DNA of 64,000 bases from an uncultured Chryseobacterium sp. (GCA_913774355.1 CAJYGB010000033.1:1-64000); one strand, 5' to 3'. Positions 35,027 through 44,640 are shown, counted from the stretch's first letter. Translations and numbers: made by a program. The notes: generated by a model from the letters alone, not told the origin.

Positions 35027-35965
35027 TTATATTACTTCTTTTTGTTGTTTCTCTGCAAAAGCGGCAGCTGCTTCTTTCACCCAGGCGTTTTCTCTCTGCG
35101 CCTTTCTTTTGGTTTCGATGCGTTTTTTGTTGCATGGCCCGTTTCCTTTCAGGATTTCCATAAATTCATCCCATGGCAGTTCCCCGAAATCATAATGCTG
35201 TCTTTCTTCATTCCATTTCAGATCTTTATCCGGAATAGTTAACCCTAAGAACTCAGCCTGGGAAACGGTAACGTCGATGAAACGCTGACGCAGGCTGTCA
35301 TTACTTTCTCTTTTAACCCTGTAATTCATGGAGATCTTAGAGTTTGGCGAACTGTCGTCATTCGGCCCGAACATCATCAAAGCCGGCCACCAGAAACGGT
35401 TTAACGAAGCCTGCGCCATTTCTTTCTGCTGCTTGGTTCCGCGGCAAAGCGCCATCAGGATTTCATACCCCTGTCTCTGGTGGAAGGATTCTTCCTTACA
35501 GATTTTCACCATCGCTCTTGAGTAAGGACCGTAGGAATTCCCCATCAGCATCACCTGGTTCATGATCGCCGCACCGTCTACCAGCCAACCGATCGCGCCG
35601 ATATCCGCCCAGCTCAATGTCGGGTAGTTGAAGATACTCGAATATTTGGCTTTCCCGGAAAGCATATCTTCATAAGTGGCATCACGGTCGGCTCTTACGG
35701 TTCCGTCGCCTAATGTTTCCGTCGCGGAATACAGGTACAGTCCATGTCCGGCCTCATCCTGAACTTTAGCGAGCAAAGCCATTTTTCTCCTTAATGAAGG
35801 TGCCCTGGAAATCCAGTTGGCTTCCGGCAACATCCCAACAATTTCGGAATGAGCGTGCTGGGAAATCTGGCGAACCAAAAGCTTCCTGTAATCATCAGGC
35901 ATCACATCTTTCGGTTCCACTTTATTTTCGTCATGTACGTATTGTACGAATTTTTCTAAGTCCAT
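35027..35965 (-). CDS. paaA: Phenylacetyl-CoA 1,2-epoxidase catalytic subunit PaaA
   Basis: A 312-residue di-iron oxygenase subunit. Likely iron ligands sit in helices with [18 protein letters not shown] and [11 protein letters not shown]. It adds one oxygen atom to phenylacetyl-CoA to make the 1,2-epoxide, with electrons from PaaE. Full length; the C-terminus is Lys/Arg/Ala-rich. Confidence 0.96.
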   Translation of the reverse strand: MDLEKFVQYVHDENKVEPKDVMPDDYRKLLVRQISQHAHSEIVGMLPEANWISRAPSLRRKMALLAKVQDEAGHGLYLYSATETLGDGTVRADRDATYEDMLSGKAKYSSIFNYPTLSWADIGAIGWLVDGAAIMNQVMLMGNSYGPYSRAMVKICKEESFHQRQGYEILMALCRGTKQQKEMAQASLNRFWWPALMMFGPNDDSSPNSKISMNYRVKRESNDSLRQRFIDVTVSQAEFLGLTIPDKDLKWNEERQHYDFGELPWDEFMEILKGNGPCNKKRIETKRKAQRENAWVKEAAAAFAEKQQKEVI

Positions 35966-35969
35966 AATT

Positions 35970-36060
35970 AAAATTTTTTAAATTTTAAAATGTAGCAATG
36001 TATCAGTTGAACAGTCTGACAATTATTGTTACATTGGTAGACTGTTAAATTGGTATATTA
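35970..36060. repeat. Octamer array I
   Basis: The left half reads AATGTAGC, AATGTATC, AGTTGAAC, AGTCTGAC, AAT, and the reverse complement of the right half reads AATATACC, AATTTAAC, AGTCTACC, AATGTAAC, AAT. The two agree at 25 of 35 positions, so the transcript could fold back on itself. No central element. Confidence 0.7.
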
Positions 36061-36061
36061 A

Positions 36062-37147
36062 TTACACATCATAATTCAGCATCACCACGTTAGTCGTCGG
36101 GTGACACTGGCAGGTGAGTACATAGCCGCGGGCTACTTCTTCCTCGGTAAGCGCGTAGTTCTTTTCCATGAAGACTTCCCCTTCGAGAACTTCGGCTTTA
36201 CACGTACAGCACACTCCTCCTTTGCAGGCAAACGGCACAGGAAGATTGTCCTTTAATGCTTTATCTAAAATACTTTCTTTTTTTGAATTCAAATGGAATG
36301 AATATTCATCGTCATCAATGATCACTGTTACCATACTTTCGATATTGGCAATGGCTTTGAATTCGTCGCTCATTTCCTCCGTGTTTTCTTCATCCGGAGC
36401 GGTAAAATATTCAAACAAAACCTGAATGGCCGGTACCTTTTTATCCTTTTTCAGGTAATCCGCCACGCTTTTGATCATTTCTGCAGGGCCGCAGATGAAG
36501 TAAGTAGATTCCTTCACATCGATTTCAGCATGCCTTTCAAACAGCTGTTCCAGTTTGTCCGGACAGATCCTTCCTTCAAACAGTTCATCCTCGTGCTTCT
36601 CGCGGCTAACCAGGTAAATGACTTTCAGCCTGCCGTTGAACTTTTTCACCAGTTCTTCAATTTCGGCTTTCTTCATCACATGGCTCATGCTTTTGTTGCT
36701 GTAAAACAGATACGCATTGGAATTAGGTTCCTGGTAAAGGCTTTCCTTTATATTGGATAAAACCGGAGAAATTCCGCTTCCCGCAGCCAGTCCGATATAG
36801 GTTTTCACATTGGTCGGGTGATAAGACGTATTGAATCCGCCCATCGGAGGCATCACTTCCAGCAGCTCATCCATATGAAGATGTTCGTTGAAATACCCGG
36901 AAACCTTTCCGCCTTCCAGCAATTTCACCAATACTTCCAGCGTATTGCTTTTTTCGCTCGGTGCATTGCAGATGGAATAAGAACGTCTTTCTTCATTTCC
37001 GTTGATCATCATCCGGAAATTAAGATACTGCCCCTGCCTGAACCTGAATTTATCCTTCAGTTCCTCAGGGATTTCAACAGCTACATTCACTGCATCGCTG
37101 GTATCTTTCTGAACTTTTACCGTTTTTAGTTTGTAAAATGAATTCAT
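36062..37147 (-). CDS. paaE: Phenylacetyl-CoA 1,2-epoxidase reductase PaaE
   Basis: A 361-residue electron-transfer subunit. A ferredoxin-reductase domain binds flavin (RRSYSICNAPSE, about 55-66) and NADPH (GLAAGSGISPVLSN). The C-terminal plant-type ferredoxin has CKGGVCCTC and a final Cys in VLTCQCHP. It hands electrons to PaaA. It begins exactly one base below the paaK stop. Confidence 0.95.
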   Translation of the reverse strand: MNSFYKLKTVKVQKDTSDAVNVAVEIPEELKDKFRFRQGQYLNFRMMINGNEERRSYSICNAPSEKSNTLEVLVKLLEGGKVSGYFNEHLHMDELLEVMPPMGGFNTSYHPTNVKTYIGLAAGSGISPVLSNIKESLYQEPNSNAYLFYSNKSMSHVMKKAEIEELVKKFNGRLKVIYLVSREKHEDELFEGRICPDKLEQLFERHAEIDVKESTYFICGPAEMIKSVADYLKKDKKVPAIQVLFEYFTAPDEENTEEMSDEFKAIANIESMVTVIIDDDEYSFHLNSKKESILDKALKDNLPVPFACKGGVCCTCKAEVLEGEVFMEKNYALTEEEVARGYVLTCQCHPTTNVVMLNYDV

Positions 37148-38464
37148 TTATTTTTTAAGTATTCTGTTAATTTTTCCACCTTCACATTTCGGAAGGCTGT
37201 TCTGGGCGTGAATTTTCACTTTCGTGGTGATACCCACCCGTTTTTTTATTTCGTTCTCTATAGTTTTTCCGAAATTTCCGACAAAAATAGTATAATCGTC
37301 GGTATTTAAACTTAAATTTTGCGTTCTTACCAAGTCATCATCCACTTCTACATCAATATCCAGTGCAACGCACATCTGTTCTTTCTCTACCGGTGTCAGG
37401 TAATAATTCGGAACTACGCCGGGAATATGGGAAAAAGCTTCCTCGATCTGACTCGGATATACATTGACGCCTCTTACGATCAGCATATCGTCTGCCCTTC
37501 CCAAGATCGGTTTTATTTTTACCATCGTCCTCTTTCCTTTTTCATCGTAATAGAGGCTGGTAATGTCGTTGGTCCAGTAACGAAGCAGCGGCATGGCTTT
37601 CTTTGTTAAGGTCGTTATCACCAGAACGCCTTCTTCCCCGAAAGGAACCGGCTGTTTTGTGATCGGGTCTAAAATTTCAGGATAAAAATGGTCTTCCCAG
37701 ATGTAGGAACCTCCCTTTTCTTCAAAGTCTTCTACGGATACACCCGGGCCGATAATTTCACTGAGTCCGTAAATATTGGTGGCATGGACGCCCAACCTTT
37801 CTTCAATGTGATGCCTGATGATTTCCGTCCAGGGCTCTGAACCCAGCACCGCATATTTCAGGCTGATCTCTTCTGCGGAAATTCCACGGCGGGCAAATTC
37901 ATCGGCAATGGTTAGCGCATACGATGGCGAACAGCAGATTACTTCAGGTTTAAAATCGATAATTAAATCCACCTGTCTGGCCGTCATTCCTCCTGAAATC
38001 GGCAGCACGCTCATTCCTAATTTCTCGGCTCCGTAATGAAGTCCCAGTCCTCCGGTGAAAATCCCGTAGCCATAAGCATTGTGCAGCAGCATGCCCGGTC
38101 GGGCTCCGGCCGCATTAAGTGATCGTGCGACCACTTCACTGAACAGGTCTACATCTTCTTTTGTGTACCCTACCACTGTAGGCTTACCGGTTGTCCCGCT
38201 GGAGCAGTGAATCCGCTGCAGTTCACTTTTAGGAACCGTACATAATCCGAACGGATAATTATCCCTAAGATCCTGTTTATAGGTAATCGGCAGTTTAGCA
38301 ATGTCGTCAATGGATCGAATATCTTCCGGTGAAAGTCCTGACTCCATCATTTTCCCTGCATAAAATTCCGATTTCTCCCCCAGATACCGTACCAAACGAA
38401 CCAGCCGCTCAGACTGTAAAGCCCGCAACTGATCTAATTGTAAATATTCCACTGAAAAATCCAT
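37148..38464 (-). CDS. paaK: Phenylacetate-CoA ligase
   Basis: A 438-residue AMP-forming ligase that activates phenylacetate. The ATP motif is HCSSGTTGKPTVVGYT (about 87-102). YGLSEIIGPGV and the C-terminal PILGRADDMLIVRGVNVYPSQIEE are typical of PaaK. It is the first gene of the run. A palindrome and promoter-like elements lie directly upstream. Confidence 0.96.
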   Translation of the reverse strand: MDFSVEYLQLDQLRALQSERLVRLVRYLGEKSEFYAGKMMESGLSPEDIRSIDDIAKLPITYKQDLRDNYPFGLCTVPKSELQRIHCSSGTTGKPTVVGYTKEDVDLFSEVVARSLNAAGARPGMLLHNAYGYGIFTGGLGLHYGAEKLGMSVLPISGGMTARQVDLIIDFKPEVICCSPSYALTIADEFARRGISAEEISLKYAVLGSEPWTEIIRHHIEERLGVHATNIYGLSEIIGPGVSVEDFEEKGGSYIWEDHFYPEILDPITKQPVPFGEEGVLVITTLTKKAMPLLRYWTNDITSLYYDEKGKRTMVKIKPILGRADDMLIVRGVNVYPSQIEEAFSHIPGVVPNYYLTPVEKEQMCVALDIDVEVDDDLVRTQNLSLNTDDYTIFVGNFGKTIENEIKKRVGITTKVKIHAQNSLPKCEGGKINRILKK

Positions 38465-38478
38465 ATCAACTCAACTAA

Positions 38479-38492
38479 CTAACATTTGTTAG
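38479..38492. promoter_or_regulatory. Putative TetR operator upstream of paaK
   Basis: CTAACA-TT-TGTTAG is a perfect 6-bp inverted repeat, 14 bp before the paaK ATG and 3 bp downstream of the -7 box. An extra CTAA lies beside it. TetR-family regulators usually bind such palindromes, and a TetR gene is 0.5 kb away. Confidence 0.5.
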
Positions 38493-38495
38493 GTG

Positions 38496-38527
38496 TAAAT
38501 GTAAAAAGATTTTTTGTTTCTGCCAAA
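38496..38527 (-). promoter_or_regulatory. Putative paaK promoter
   Basis: Minus-strand -33 TTTG (38524-38527) and -7 TACATTTA (38496-38503) are 20 nt apart, close to the Bacteroidetes consensus. The expected transcription start falls on the palindrome at 38479-38492, which would suit a repressor. Confidence 0.5.
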
Positions 38528-38967
38528 TTTTTATGATTTTCGTCATGTAGGACTCTTAGCATTACGGAAGATGAGTTTTAGCACATAAGAAACATGAGAT
38601 TTTCAGGTAAAGCTTGGTGCATATTTTAGAGCACATTAGAGAAAATCAAAGATTTTCATAAATTGTATCCTTACATCTGATATCCGGCGGCTGAGCGGAA
38701 CCGAAGCCACCTTATTATCTGTGAAAATCCGTGTCATCCGTGGGAAAATATTAATCACAAAAGCCGCAAAAGATATTCGGGTCGAACAAGAAAGCTAAAT
38801 ATAAAATGTATAAAAGAGCACAAAATTTTAAAAAAATCTCTGATTTTTTTTATGTATTCTAAAATATTTTCAGCCTATTTAAAATTCTTTCTGTGACTTA
38901 TGTGTCAAAAATAAACGCAGCCATCCGGGAAAATCCGTGCTATCCGTGGGAAAATTAAAAGCCGGCT
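38528..38967. other. Intergenic region with ATCCGTGGGAAAA repeats
   Basis: No gene is seen. Two copies of a 27-bp sequence, GAAAATCCGTG..ATCCGTGGGAAAAT, lie at 38723-38749 and 38929-38955, differing at two positions. A shorter inverted relative is at 60020-60038. The rest (GAGCACATTAGAG, AAAATCAAAGATTTTC) is also repeat-like. Confidence 0.5.
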
Positions 38968-39546
38968 TTAAACATTACGTTTTCCCAGCAATCCGAAAAG
39001 GATCTTATCCCGGATCTCTGCCGTAATTTCCGTAGTGGATTCCGTGTTTCTTTTAAACCAGAAATAAGAATTGTTTAAGGTATGGAGAATGAATCTTGTG
39101 GTAAAGGACGGGGAACGGATCTCCCACTGCTCTGCTTTGTAAATATCGGAGATTAGCTGTTCCACCTCCTGCTGGTAGTTTTTCCGTAATTCCAAGAATT
39201 CGGGCAGCCTTTCTTCCAGATGCTTCCATTCGTTGGAATAGATATGGGTCACATCCCGGTTCTGTAGGACTACCGATAAATGCTTTTCAATAAACAGATT
39301 GAGTTTTTCCCTCGGCGCAATCTCGGTATTTTTTACTTCCTGAAGTTCGTCAAAAAAATCCTGCGCAATGCCAAAGCAGATCCACTCCAGGATTTCTTCT
39401 TTAGAACGGATGTGCGCATATAAAGAAGCTGCTTTAATATTCAGCCGTGTCGCCAGATCACGTACGGAACTTCCCATGTAGCCTTTCTCTTTGAAAAGTT
39501 CTACGGCAACGTCCAATATTTTCTTCTGTTTTTCTTTAAGTTCCAT
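38968..39546 (-). CDS. TetR/AcrR family transcriptional regulator
   Basis: A 192-residue regulator. The DNA-binding domain is N-terminal (KKILDVAVELFKEKGYMGSSVRDLATRLNIKAASLYAHI segment, residues about 8-46). A helical ligand domain with WKHLEERLPEF and FWFKR follows. Its position 0.5 kb upstream of paaK and in the same direction suggests a PaaR-type repressor responding to phenylacetyl-CoA; this is inferred from context. Confidence 0.88.
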   Translation of the reverse strand: MELKEKQKKILDVAVELFKEKGYMGSSVRDLATRLNIKAASLYAHIRSKEEILEWICFGIAQDFFDELQEVKNTEIAPREKLNLFIEKHLSVVLQNRDVTHIYSNEWKHLEERLPEFLELRKNYQQEVEQLISDIYKAEQWEIRSPSFTTRFILHTLNNSYFWFKRNTESTTEITAEIRDKILFGLLGKRNV

Positions 39547-40108
39547 CAGGTAAAACGCAAAAGTACTTATTTTGGTTGTAAAACGGGATTTTTGGGATAT
39601 GATTTTTGAAAGAGCACCAATTTTGACTGGAAAAAGAACGACGGTGCAGGAAGTTTCTTCTACTAAAATTACGGCTGAACCAAATTCTTTTACACCGTTT
39701 TGACTTTGCTTAAAACTTGCCGTGCGAATTATCCCATCAAAATCTTTTCAATTTCGCCGTCTTTTGAAAAAGAATTTGCTCATTATTGATTAAGATTTAG
39801 TTTAAGATACTTTACAAACTGACTTTTATTCCGGAAATCTTTTGTTAAAATATTAAATGTAGGAAAATTTGACCAGTGACCTTTAACTAAAAATGAAAAA
39901 TCCGGAAAATTTGTCTCCTATTTTTGAAAAATCAACAATTGAATACTTTTTGCGATATAGCTCACGAATTAAATGATTAAATACGATGGAGGGCATCAGA
40001 AGTTAGAAAATCAGATTTTTAAAATTAACATTTTATTAAATACTTATGGTCTGAAATCTGATGTCTGAAATCAAAGCAAAAACTGAATAACATCAAAAAT
40101 ATAGAGAT
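39547..40108. other. Intergenic region without a clear gene
   Basis: 562 bp between divergent TetR and clpB genes. On the minus strand at about 39600-39790 there are short open frames (KEFGSAVILVEETSCTVVLFP) broken by stops, so it may be decayed coding DNA. Near 40000-40075 AAATCAGA and TCTGATGTCTGAAATC form facing repeats. No clpB promoter is obvious. Confidence 0.3.
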
Positions 40109-42703
40109 ATGAATTTAAACCAATATACTGTAAAATCGCAGGAAGCCATCCAGGCCGCACAACAGGTAGCCATGGAATTCGGCAACCAGAGTATCGAGCC
40201 ACAACATCTTCTTGAAGGTATTTTTCAGATGGATGAAAATATTTCGCCGTTCCTGCTGAAAAAATCCGAAGCGGATGCCGCTTTGGTGAGGGAGCGCAAC
40301 CGTGAAAATTTAGAGAAACTTCCAAAGGTGCAGGGAGGAAACATTTATCTTTCCCAATCCGCCAACAAAGTATTGCTGGATGCCCCGAATATTGCCAAAA
40401 AAATGGGCGATGAATTCGTAACCATTGAGCATTTATGGCTTTCCCTGATCGAAACAAATTCGGAAGTATCCAAGATGCTGAAAGATATGGGCGTCACCCG
40501 AAACCTGTTGGAAGGCGGAATCAAAGAACTGAGGAAAGGCAGCAAGGCGACTTCTGCAAGCTCGGAAGAAACTTACCAATCCTTAAATAAATATGCCAAG
40601 AACTTCAACGAATTGGCTGCAGAAGGCAAACTTGATCCGGTGATCGGACGTGATGAAGAAATCAGAAGGGTACTGCAGATTCTCTCCAGAAGAACCAAAA
40701 ACAACCCGATCCTGATCGGTGAACCGGGTGTGGGTAAAACTGCCATCGCGGAAGGAATAGCACACAGAATCATCAGTGGCGACGTTCCGGAAAACCTGAT
40801 GGATAAAACATTGTATTCTCTGGATATGGGAGCTTTGATCGCCGGTGCCAAGTACAAAGGTGAATTTGAAGAAAGGCTGAAATCGGTGGTTAATGAGGTG
40901 ATCAAATCCGACGGGCAGATCATTCTTTTCATCGACGAGATCCACACTTTGGTGGGAGCCGGAGGCGGTGAAGGCGCAATGGATGCAGCAAATATCCTTA
41001 AACCGGCGTTGGCAAGAGGAGAATTAAGAGCCATCGGTGCGACGACCCTGAACGAATATCAGAAATATTTCGAGAAAGATAAAGCTTTGGAAAGACGTTT
41101 CCAGAAGGTAATGGTGGAAGAGCCGGATACCGAATCCGCCATTTCCATCCTCCGTGGAATCAAGGATAAGTATGAGGCACACCATAAAGTAAGAATTAAA
41201 GACGAGGCAATCATTGCTGCCGTTGAAATGTCGCAGCGGTATATCTCCGACCGATTTTTACCGGATAAGGCGATTGACCTGATCGACGAAGCTTCCGCCA
41301 AGCTGAGAATGGAAATCAATTCCAAACCGGAAGAACTTGATGTCCTGGATAGAAGGCTGATGCAGCTGGAAATTGAGCTGGCCGCCATTTCAAGGGAAGG
41401 CAACCAGACCAAAATCGACCATTTAAAAGAAGATATTGCCCGGATTTCTGAGCAGCGGAATGAGATCAACGCCAAATGGCTGAAAGAAAAGCAAAAGTCT
41501 GAGGATTTAACCCAGATTAAAAAAGATATCGAATCCCTGAAACTGGAAGCGGAGAGAGCTTCAAGAGCCGGGGATTACGCCAAAGTAGCGGAGATCCAGT
41601 ACGGTAAACTTCGTGAAAAAGAAGATGAGCTTTCCAAACTTGAGCTGGAAATGCAGAACCACCAGAATGAGCTGATCAAAGAAGAAGTGACTTCCGAGAA
41701 TATCTCCGAAGTAATTGCTAAATGGACCGGCATTCCGGTAACCAAATTGCTGCAGTCAGAGAGGGAAAAACTGTTAAGTCTTGAAACCGAACTTCACCAC
41801 AGGGTAGTCGGACAGGACGAAGCCATTACAGCAGTAGCCGATGCGATCCGAAGAAACAGAGCCGGATTGAGCGACGATAAAAAACCGATCGGATCATTCC
41901 TGTTCCTTGGAACTACCGGGGTTGGAAAAACCGAGCTGGCCAAAGCATTGGCAGAGTTCTTATTTGATGATGAGAACAATATGACGAGAATCGATATGAG
42001 TGAATATCAGGAGCGCCACAGCGTTTCAAGATTAGTCGGTGCGCCTCCGGGATATGTAGGATATGATGAAGGTGGGCAGCTGACAGAAGCTGTCAGAAGA
42101 AGACCCTATTCCGTAGTGCTTCTGGACGAAATTGAAAAAGCGCATCCGGATGTTTTCAATACATTGCTTCAAGTTTTAGATGACGGACGTTTGACCGATA
42201 ATAAAGGAAGGGTGGTGAATTTCAAAAACTCCATCATCATCATGACCTCAAATTTAGGCTCACACCTGATCCAGGAGAATTTTGAAAATATTACCGATGA
42301 AAACCAGGATGAGATTGTTGATAAAACAAAAGATCAGGTTTTCGACTTACTGAAACAGACCCTGCGTCCGGAATTCCTGAACAGAATCGATGAGGTCGTA
42401 CTGTTCCAGCCGCTACGGAAAAAAGAGATCGGAAAAATCGTAACCTACCAGCTGAGAGGATTCAATGAAATGCTTTCCAAACGGAACATTATCATGACCG
42501 CAACCCAGGATGCCGTAGATTACCTGATGAACAAAGGATACGACCCTGCTTTCGGGGCAAGACCGCTGAAAAGAGTGATCCAGCAGGAAGTCCTCAATAA
42601 ATTGTCAAGGGAAATCCTCGCTGGGAAAGTAAACGACGGCGACAGAATTACGCTGGATTATTTCGAGGAGACAGGTCTGGTATTCAGACCAACTGACTTA
42701 TAA
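40109..42703 (+). CDS. clpB: ATP-dependent chaperone ClpB
   Basis: An 864-residue disaggregase. The N-domain is 1-145. AAA-1 has Walker A GEPGVGKT (near 205) and LFIDEIHTLVGAG. A coiled middle domain (about 400-530) includes many Glu/Lys. AAA-2 has GTTGVGKTELAKAL (near 605) and a GYVGYDEGG pore loop. ClpB rescues aggregated proteins with DnaK. Full length. It is followed by a strong terminator. Confidence 0.97.
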   Translation: MNLNQYTVKSQEAIQAAQQVAMEFGNQSIEPQHLLEGIFQMDENISPFLLKKSEADAALVRERNRENLEKLPKVQGGNIYLSQSANKVLLDAPNIAKKMGDEFVTIEHLWLSLIETNSEVSKMLKDMGVTRNLLEGGIKELRKGSKATSASSEETYQSLNKYAKNFNELAAEGKLDPVIGRDEEIRRVLQILSRRTKNNPILIGEPGVGKTAIAEGIAHRIISGDVPENLMDKTLYSLDMGALIAGAKYKGEFEERLKSVVNEVIKSDGQIILFIDEIHTLVGAGGGEGAMDAANILKPALARGELRAIGATTLNEYQKYFEKDKALERRFQKVMVEEPDTESAISILRGIKDKYEAHHKVRIKDEAIIAAVEMSQRYISDRFLPDKAIDLIDEASAKLRMEINSKPEELDVLDRRLMQLEIELAAISREGNQTKIDHLKEDIARISEQRNEINAKWLKEKQKSEDLTQIKKDIESLKLEAERASRAGDYAKVAEIQYGKLREKEDELSKLELEMQNHQNELIKEEVTSENISEVIAKWTGIPVTKLLQSEREKLLSLETELHHRVVGQDEAITAVADAIRRNRAGLSDDKKPIGSFLFLGTTGVGKTELAKALAEFLFDDENNMTRIDMSEYQERHSVSRLVGAPPGYVGYDEGGQLTEAVRRRPYSVVLLDEIEKAHPDVFNTLLQVLDDGRLTDNKGRVVNFKNSIIIMTSNLGSHLIQENFENITDENQDEIVDKTKDQVFDLLKQTLRPEFLNRIDEVVLFQPLRKKEIGKIVTYQLRGFNEMLSKRNIIMTATQDAVDYLMNKGYDPAFGARPLKRVIQQEVLNKLSREILAGKVNDGDRITLDYFEETGLVFRPTDL

Positions 42704-42731
42704 GTAGTTTTTTCATATATATTATTTTTGT

Positions 42732-42769
42732 AGTAAGTGCCGCAGACAAAATCTGCGGCACTTACTTTT
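42732..42769 (+). terminator. Intrinsic terminator of clpB
   Basis: AGTAAGTGCCGCAGA / TCTGCGGCACTTACT is a perfect 15-bp stem with a CAAAA loop, followed by TTTTA. Confidence 0.9.
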
Positions 42770-42784
42770 ATCCTGCTAAATTTA

Positions 42785-42988
42785 GAGCATGTTTAAATTT
42801 ACCTTTTATATTTTATTAAGAATTTAAGGCATTTTAGCTTAAAAAAATCAATATATCGGTTGCCCGGCGATATTCAATTAAATCAATTGAAATCATCGTA
42901 TTAAAGGGAAGAATAAACAAAGTTTATTTAATTCAGAAAATTAAGAGAAATGACGGAAAGTTTGCTGAATTAAAATTTAAACAGGCTC
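42785..42988. mobile_element. 204-bp MITE with TTA target duplication
   Basis: Terminal inverted repeats GAGCATGTTTAAATTT (42785-42800) and AAATTTAAACAGGCTC (42973-42988) match at 15 of 16 positions. A TTA duplication flanks both ends (42782-42784, 42989-42991). The 172-bp interior is AT-rich and has no open frame of note, so it is non-autonomous. The 3-bp TNA duplication fits an IS5-type parent (IS1031 group); the parent is not in the window. Confidence 0.7.
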
Positions 42989-42991
42989 TTA

Positions 42992-43561
42992 ATAACCGTA
43001 AAATCCGTAAAGGTTTTTCGACCAACTGTTTTTAATTTGCAAAGACTCCGTCTGGTCTAAGATTTACTTAGCATGAGTACAGCGTTTTTTAATTCTAAAG
43101 TAATCTAACTTTCTACAGATAACAACACAATTTTTTTTCAGCTAATTCAAAATTTGTTAAACAAGAAACAGTTATCGCGATCAGCTTTATACTAAACTAA
43201 ATCTAAAATCGGCCAGTCAATTTTAAAATAAAAACCGCTTCGCAGAATCTTAAATTTTAAAGTACATTCACTTATATTGTAACTACAATTGAGATATTTC
43301 CCTGTTTTCAAAGAAGTAATTTTTAATGATCAAATCTAAACACGTCCACACATCTATCTATTTAAAGCTAAAATGACACATAACAAAACACAGATTACCG
43401 TAAAATATTTACAATTAAAACCCGTTTTAAATACACATTGAATAACATATTCCAATAAATACTATTGATCGAATAATAAAATAACTAACAATTTCGTGAA
43501 ATACTTGCACAGTAATTTCAAAAACTATAATTTCATCTTACGTAACAAAATATATATATCT
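42992..43561. other. AT-rich intergenic region, no gene seen
   Basis: About 570 bp of AT-rich sequence upstream of the metalloprotease gene. Nothing is recognised apart from a TTTGCAAAG-like unit near 43032-43075 similar to the repeat upstream of paaD. Confidence 0.3.
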
Positions 43562-44557
43562 ATGAAAAAGTTATTATTCGGAGCTTTAGTACTTGGCTTC
43601 ATGTCTGCCTGTAACAGCGACAATCTTTCCAACCAGAATGAAAATTCTCAGGACCTTAGTGCCCCGGTTTCGGGAGCTGCATTAAGAAGGGGCTGTGCTT
43701 CTGAAGAAATCAGACAAAACGCCCTCAAAAACAGTTCGGAACTGAGACAGAGATATTCCGAGCTGGAATCAAAAACCTTAAAATTTGAGAACGACCTTAA
43801 GCTCGGAAAAGTATTATCTGACGGCTCTGTGGAAATCCCGGTAGTCGTAAATGTTTTATACAGAACCTCTTCAGAAAACCTTTCCGATTCCCGTATTGCA
43901 GAGCAGATTGCCGTCCTGAATGCCGATTATGCAGGAAGCAACAGTGATGTTTCTAAAATTCCTACTGAATTCCAGGGCGTAAAAGCAGGCGATGTTAAAG
44001 TAAGGTTCAGACTAGCCAATACCGTAAGAAAATCCACGACAAAAACCAGCTGGAGCACCAATGATGCGATGAAAAAATCGTCCAGCGGCGGAATCGATGC
44101 CACCAGCCCGTCCAATTACCTGAACATTTGGGTAGTAGGAAATATGGGACAGATCTTAGGATACGCCACCTTCCCTGAATCCGCAGGATTATGGAATGAC
44201 GGTGTAGTAATTGCCGCTCCGTATTTCGGAAAAACAGGCGCTTCTTCACCGTTTAACTTAGGAAGAACCGCTACCCACGAAGTTGGACACTACCTGAACC
44301 TGAGGCATATCTGGGGAGATGCCAACTGCGGAAATGACCTTGTAGCCGACACCCCTACCCAAACCGGGGCCAACTCAGGAAAGCCAAGCTATCCTCTTTA
44401 CAATACCTGCAGCGGTACCCAAAGATCCGTAATGTTTATGAACTATATGGATTATGTGGATGATGCAGCCATGTTCATGTTCTCTGCAGGGCAGAAATCA
44501 AGAATGCAGTCGGTAGTAGCTTCTTCAGGAGCAAGATCCGGGCTGAGACTTTATTAA
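43562..44557 (+). CDS. M43-type zinc metalloprotease lipoprotein
   Basis: A 331-residue lipoprotein (lipobox FMSAC, Cys19; residues after it are NSDN). I start it at ATG 43562 since an upstream in-frame start only adds a non-signal tail. The zinc motif is HEVGHYLNLRH at 239-249 (HExxHxxxxxH), and the Met-turn is NYMDYVDDAAMFMFSAGQ. These match pappalysin-type proteases of Flavobacteria. It probably degrades protein at the cell surface. It has no T9SS sorting domain, and a terminator follows. Confidence 0.9.
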   Translation: MKKLLFGALVLGFMSACNSDNLSNQNENSQDLSAPVSGAALRRGCASEEIRQNALKNSSELRQRYSELESKTLKFENDLKLGKVLSDGSVEIPVVVNVLYRTSSENLSDSRIAEQIAVLNADYAGSNSDVSKIPTEFQGVKAGDVKVRFRLANTVRKSTTKTSWSTNDAMKKSSSGGIDATSPSNYLNIWVVGNMGQILGYATFPESAGLWNDGVVIAAPYFGKTGASSPFNLGRTATHEVGHYLNLRHIWGDANCGNDLVADTPTQTGANSGKPSYPLYNTCSGTQRSVMFMNYMDYVDDAAMFMFSAGQKSRMQSVVASSGARSGLRLY

Positions 44558-44580
44558 GCTTTTCACATTAATTTTTATAA

Positions 44581-44616
44581 AAAACCCGGCTGTTCTTTCT
44601 TGAGCAGCCGGGTTTT
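44581..44616. terminator. Bidirectional terminator
   Basis: AAAACCCGGCTG / CAGCCGGGTTTT is a perfect 12-bp stem with a 12-nt loop, between convergent genes ending at 44557 and 44641. Confidence 0.88.
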
Positions 44617-44640
44617 CTATAGAGTTAAAAGCATTTTTTA

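Noticed and set aside
24262..36060. Octamer arrays read as CRISPR arrays
   Set aside because: Units are 8 bp and degenerate, with no unique spacers, no 25-40-bp repeats and no cas genes.
38958..38969. AAAGCCGGCTTT palindrome as terminator of the TetR gene
   Set aside because: A perfect 12-mer palindrome leaves no loop, has no T run and overlaps the stop codon.
39600..39790. Broken frames upstream of the TetR gene as a gene
   Set aside because: Several stops and frame changes, and no family similarity that I can name.
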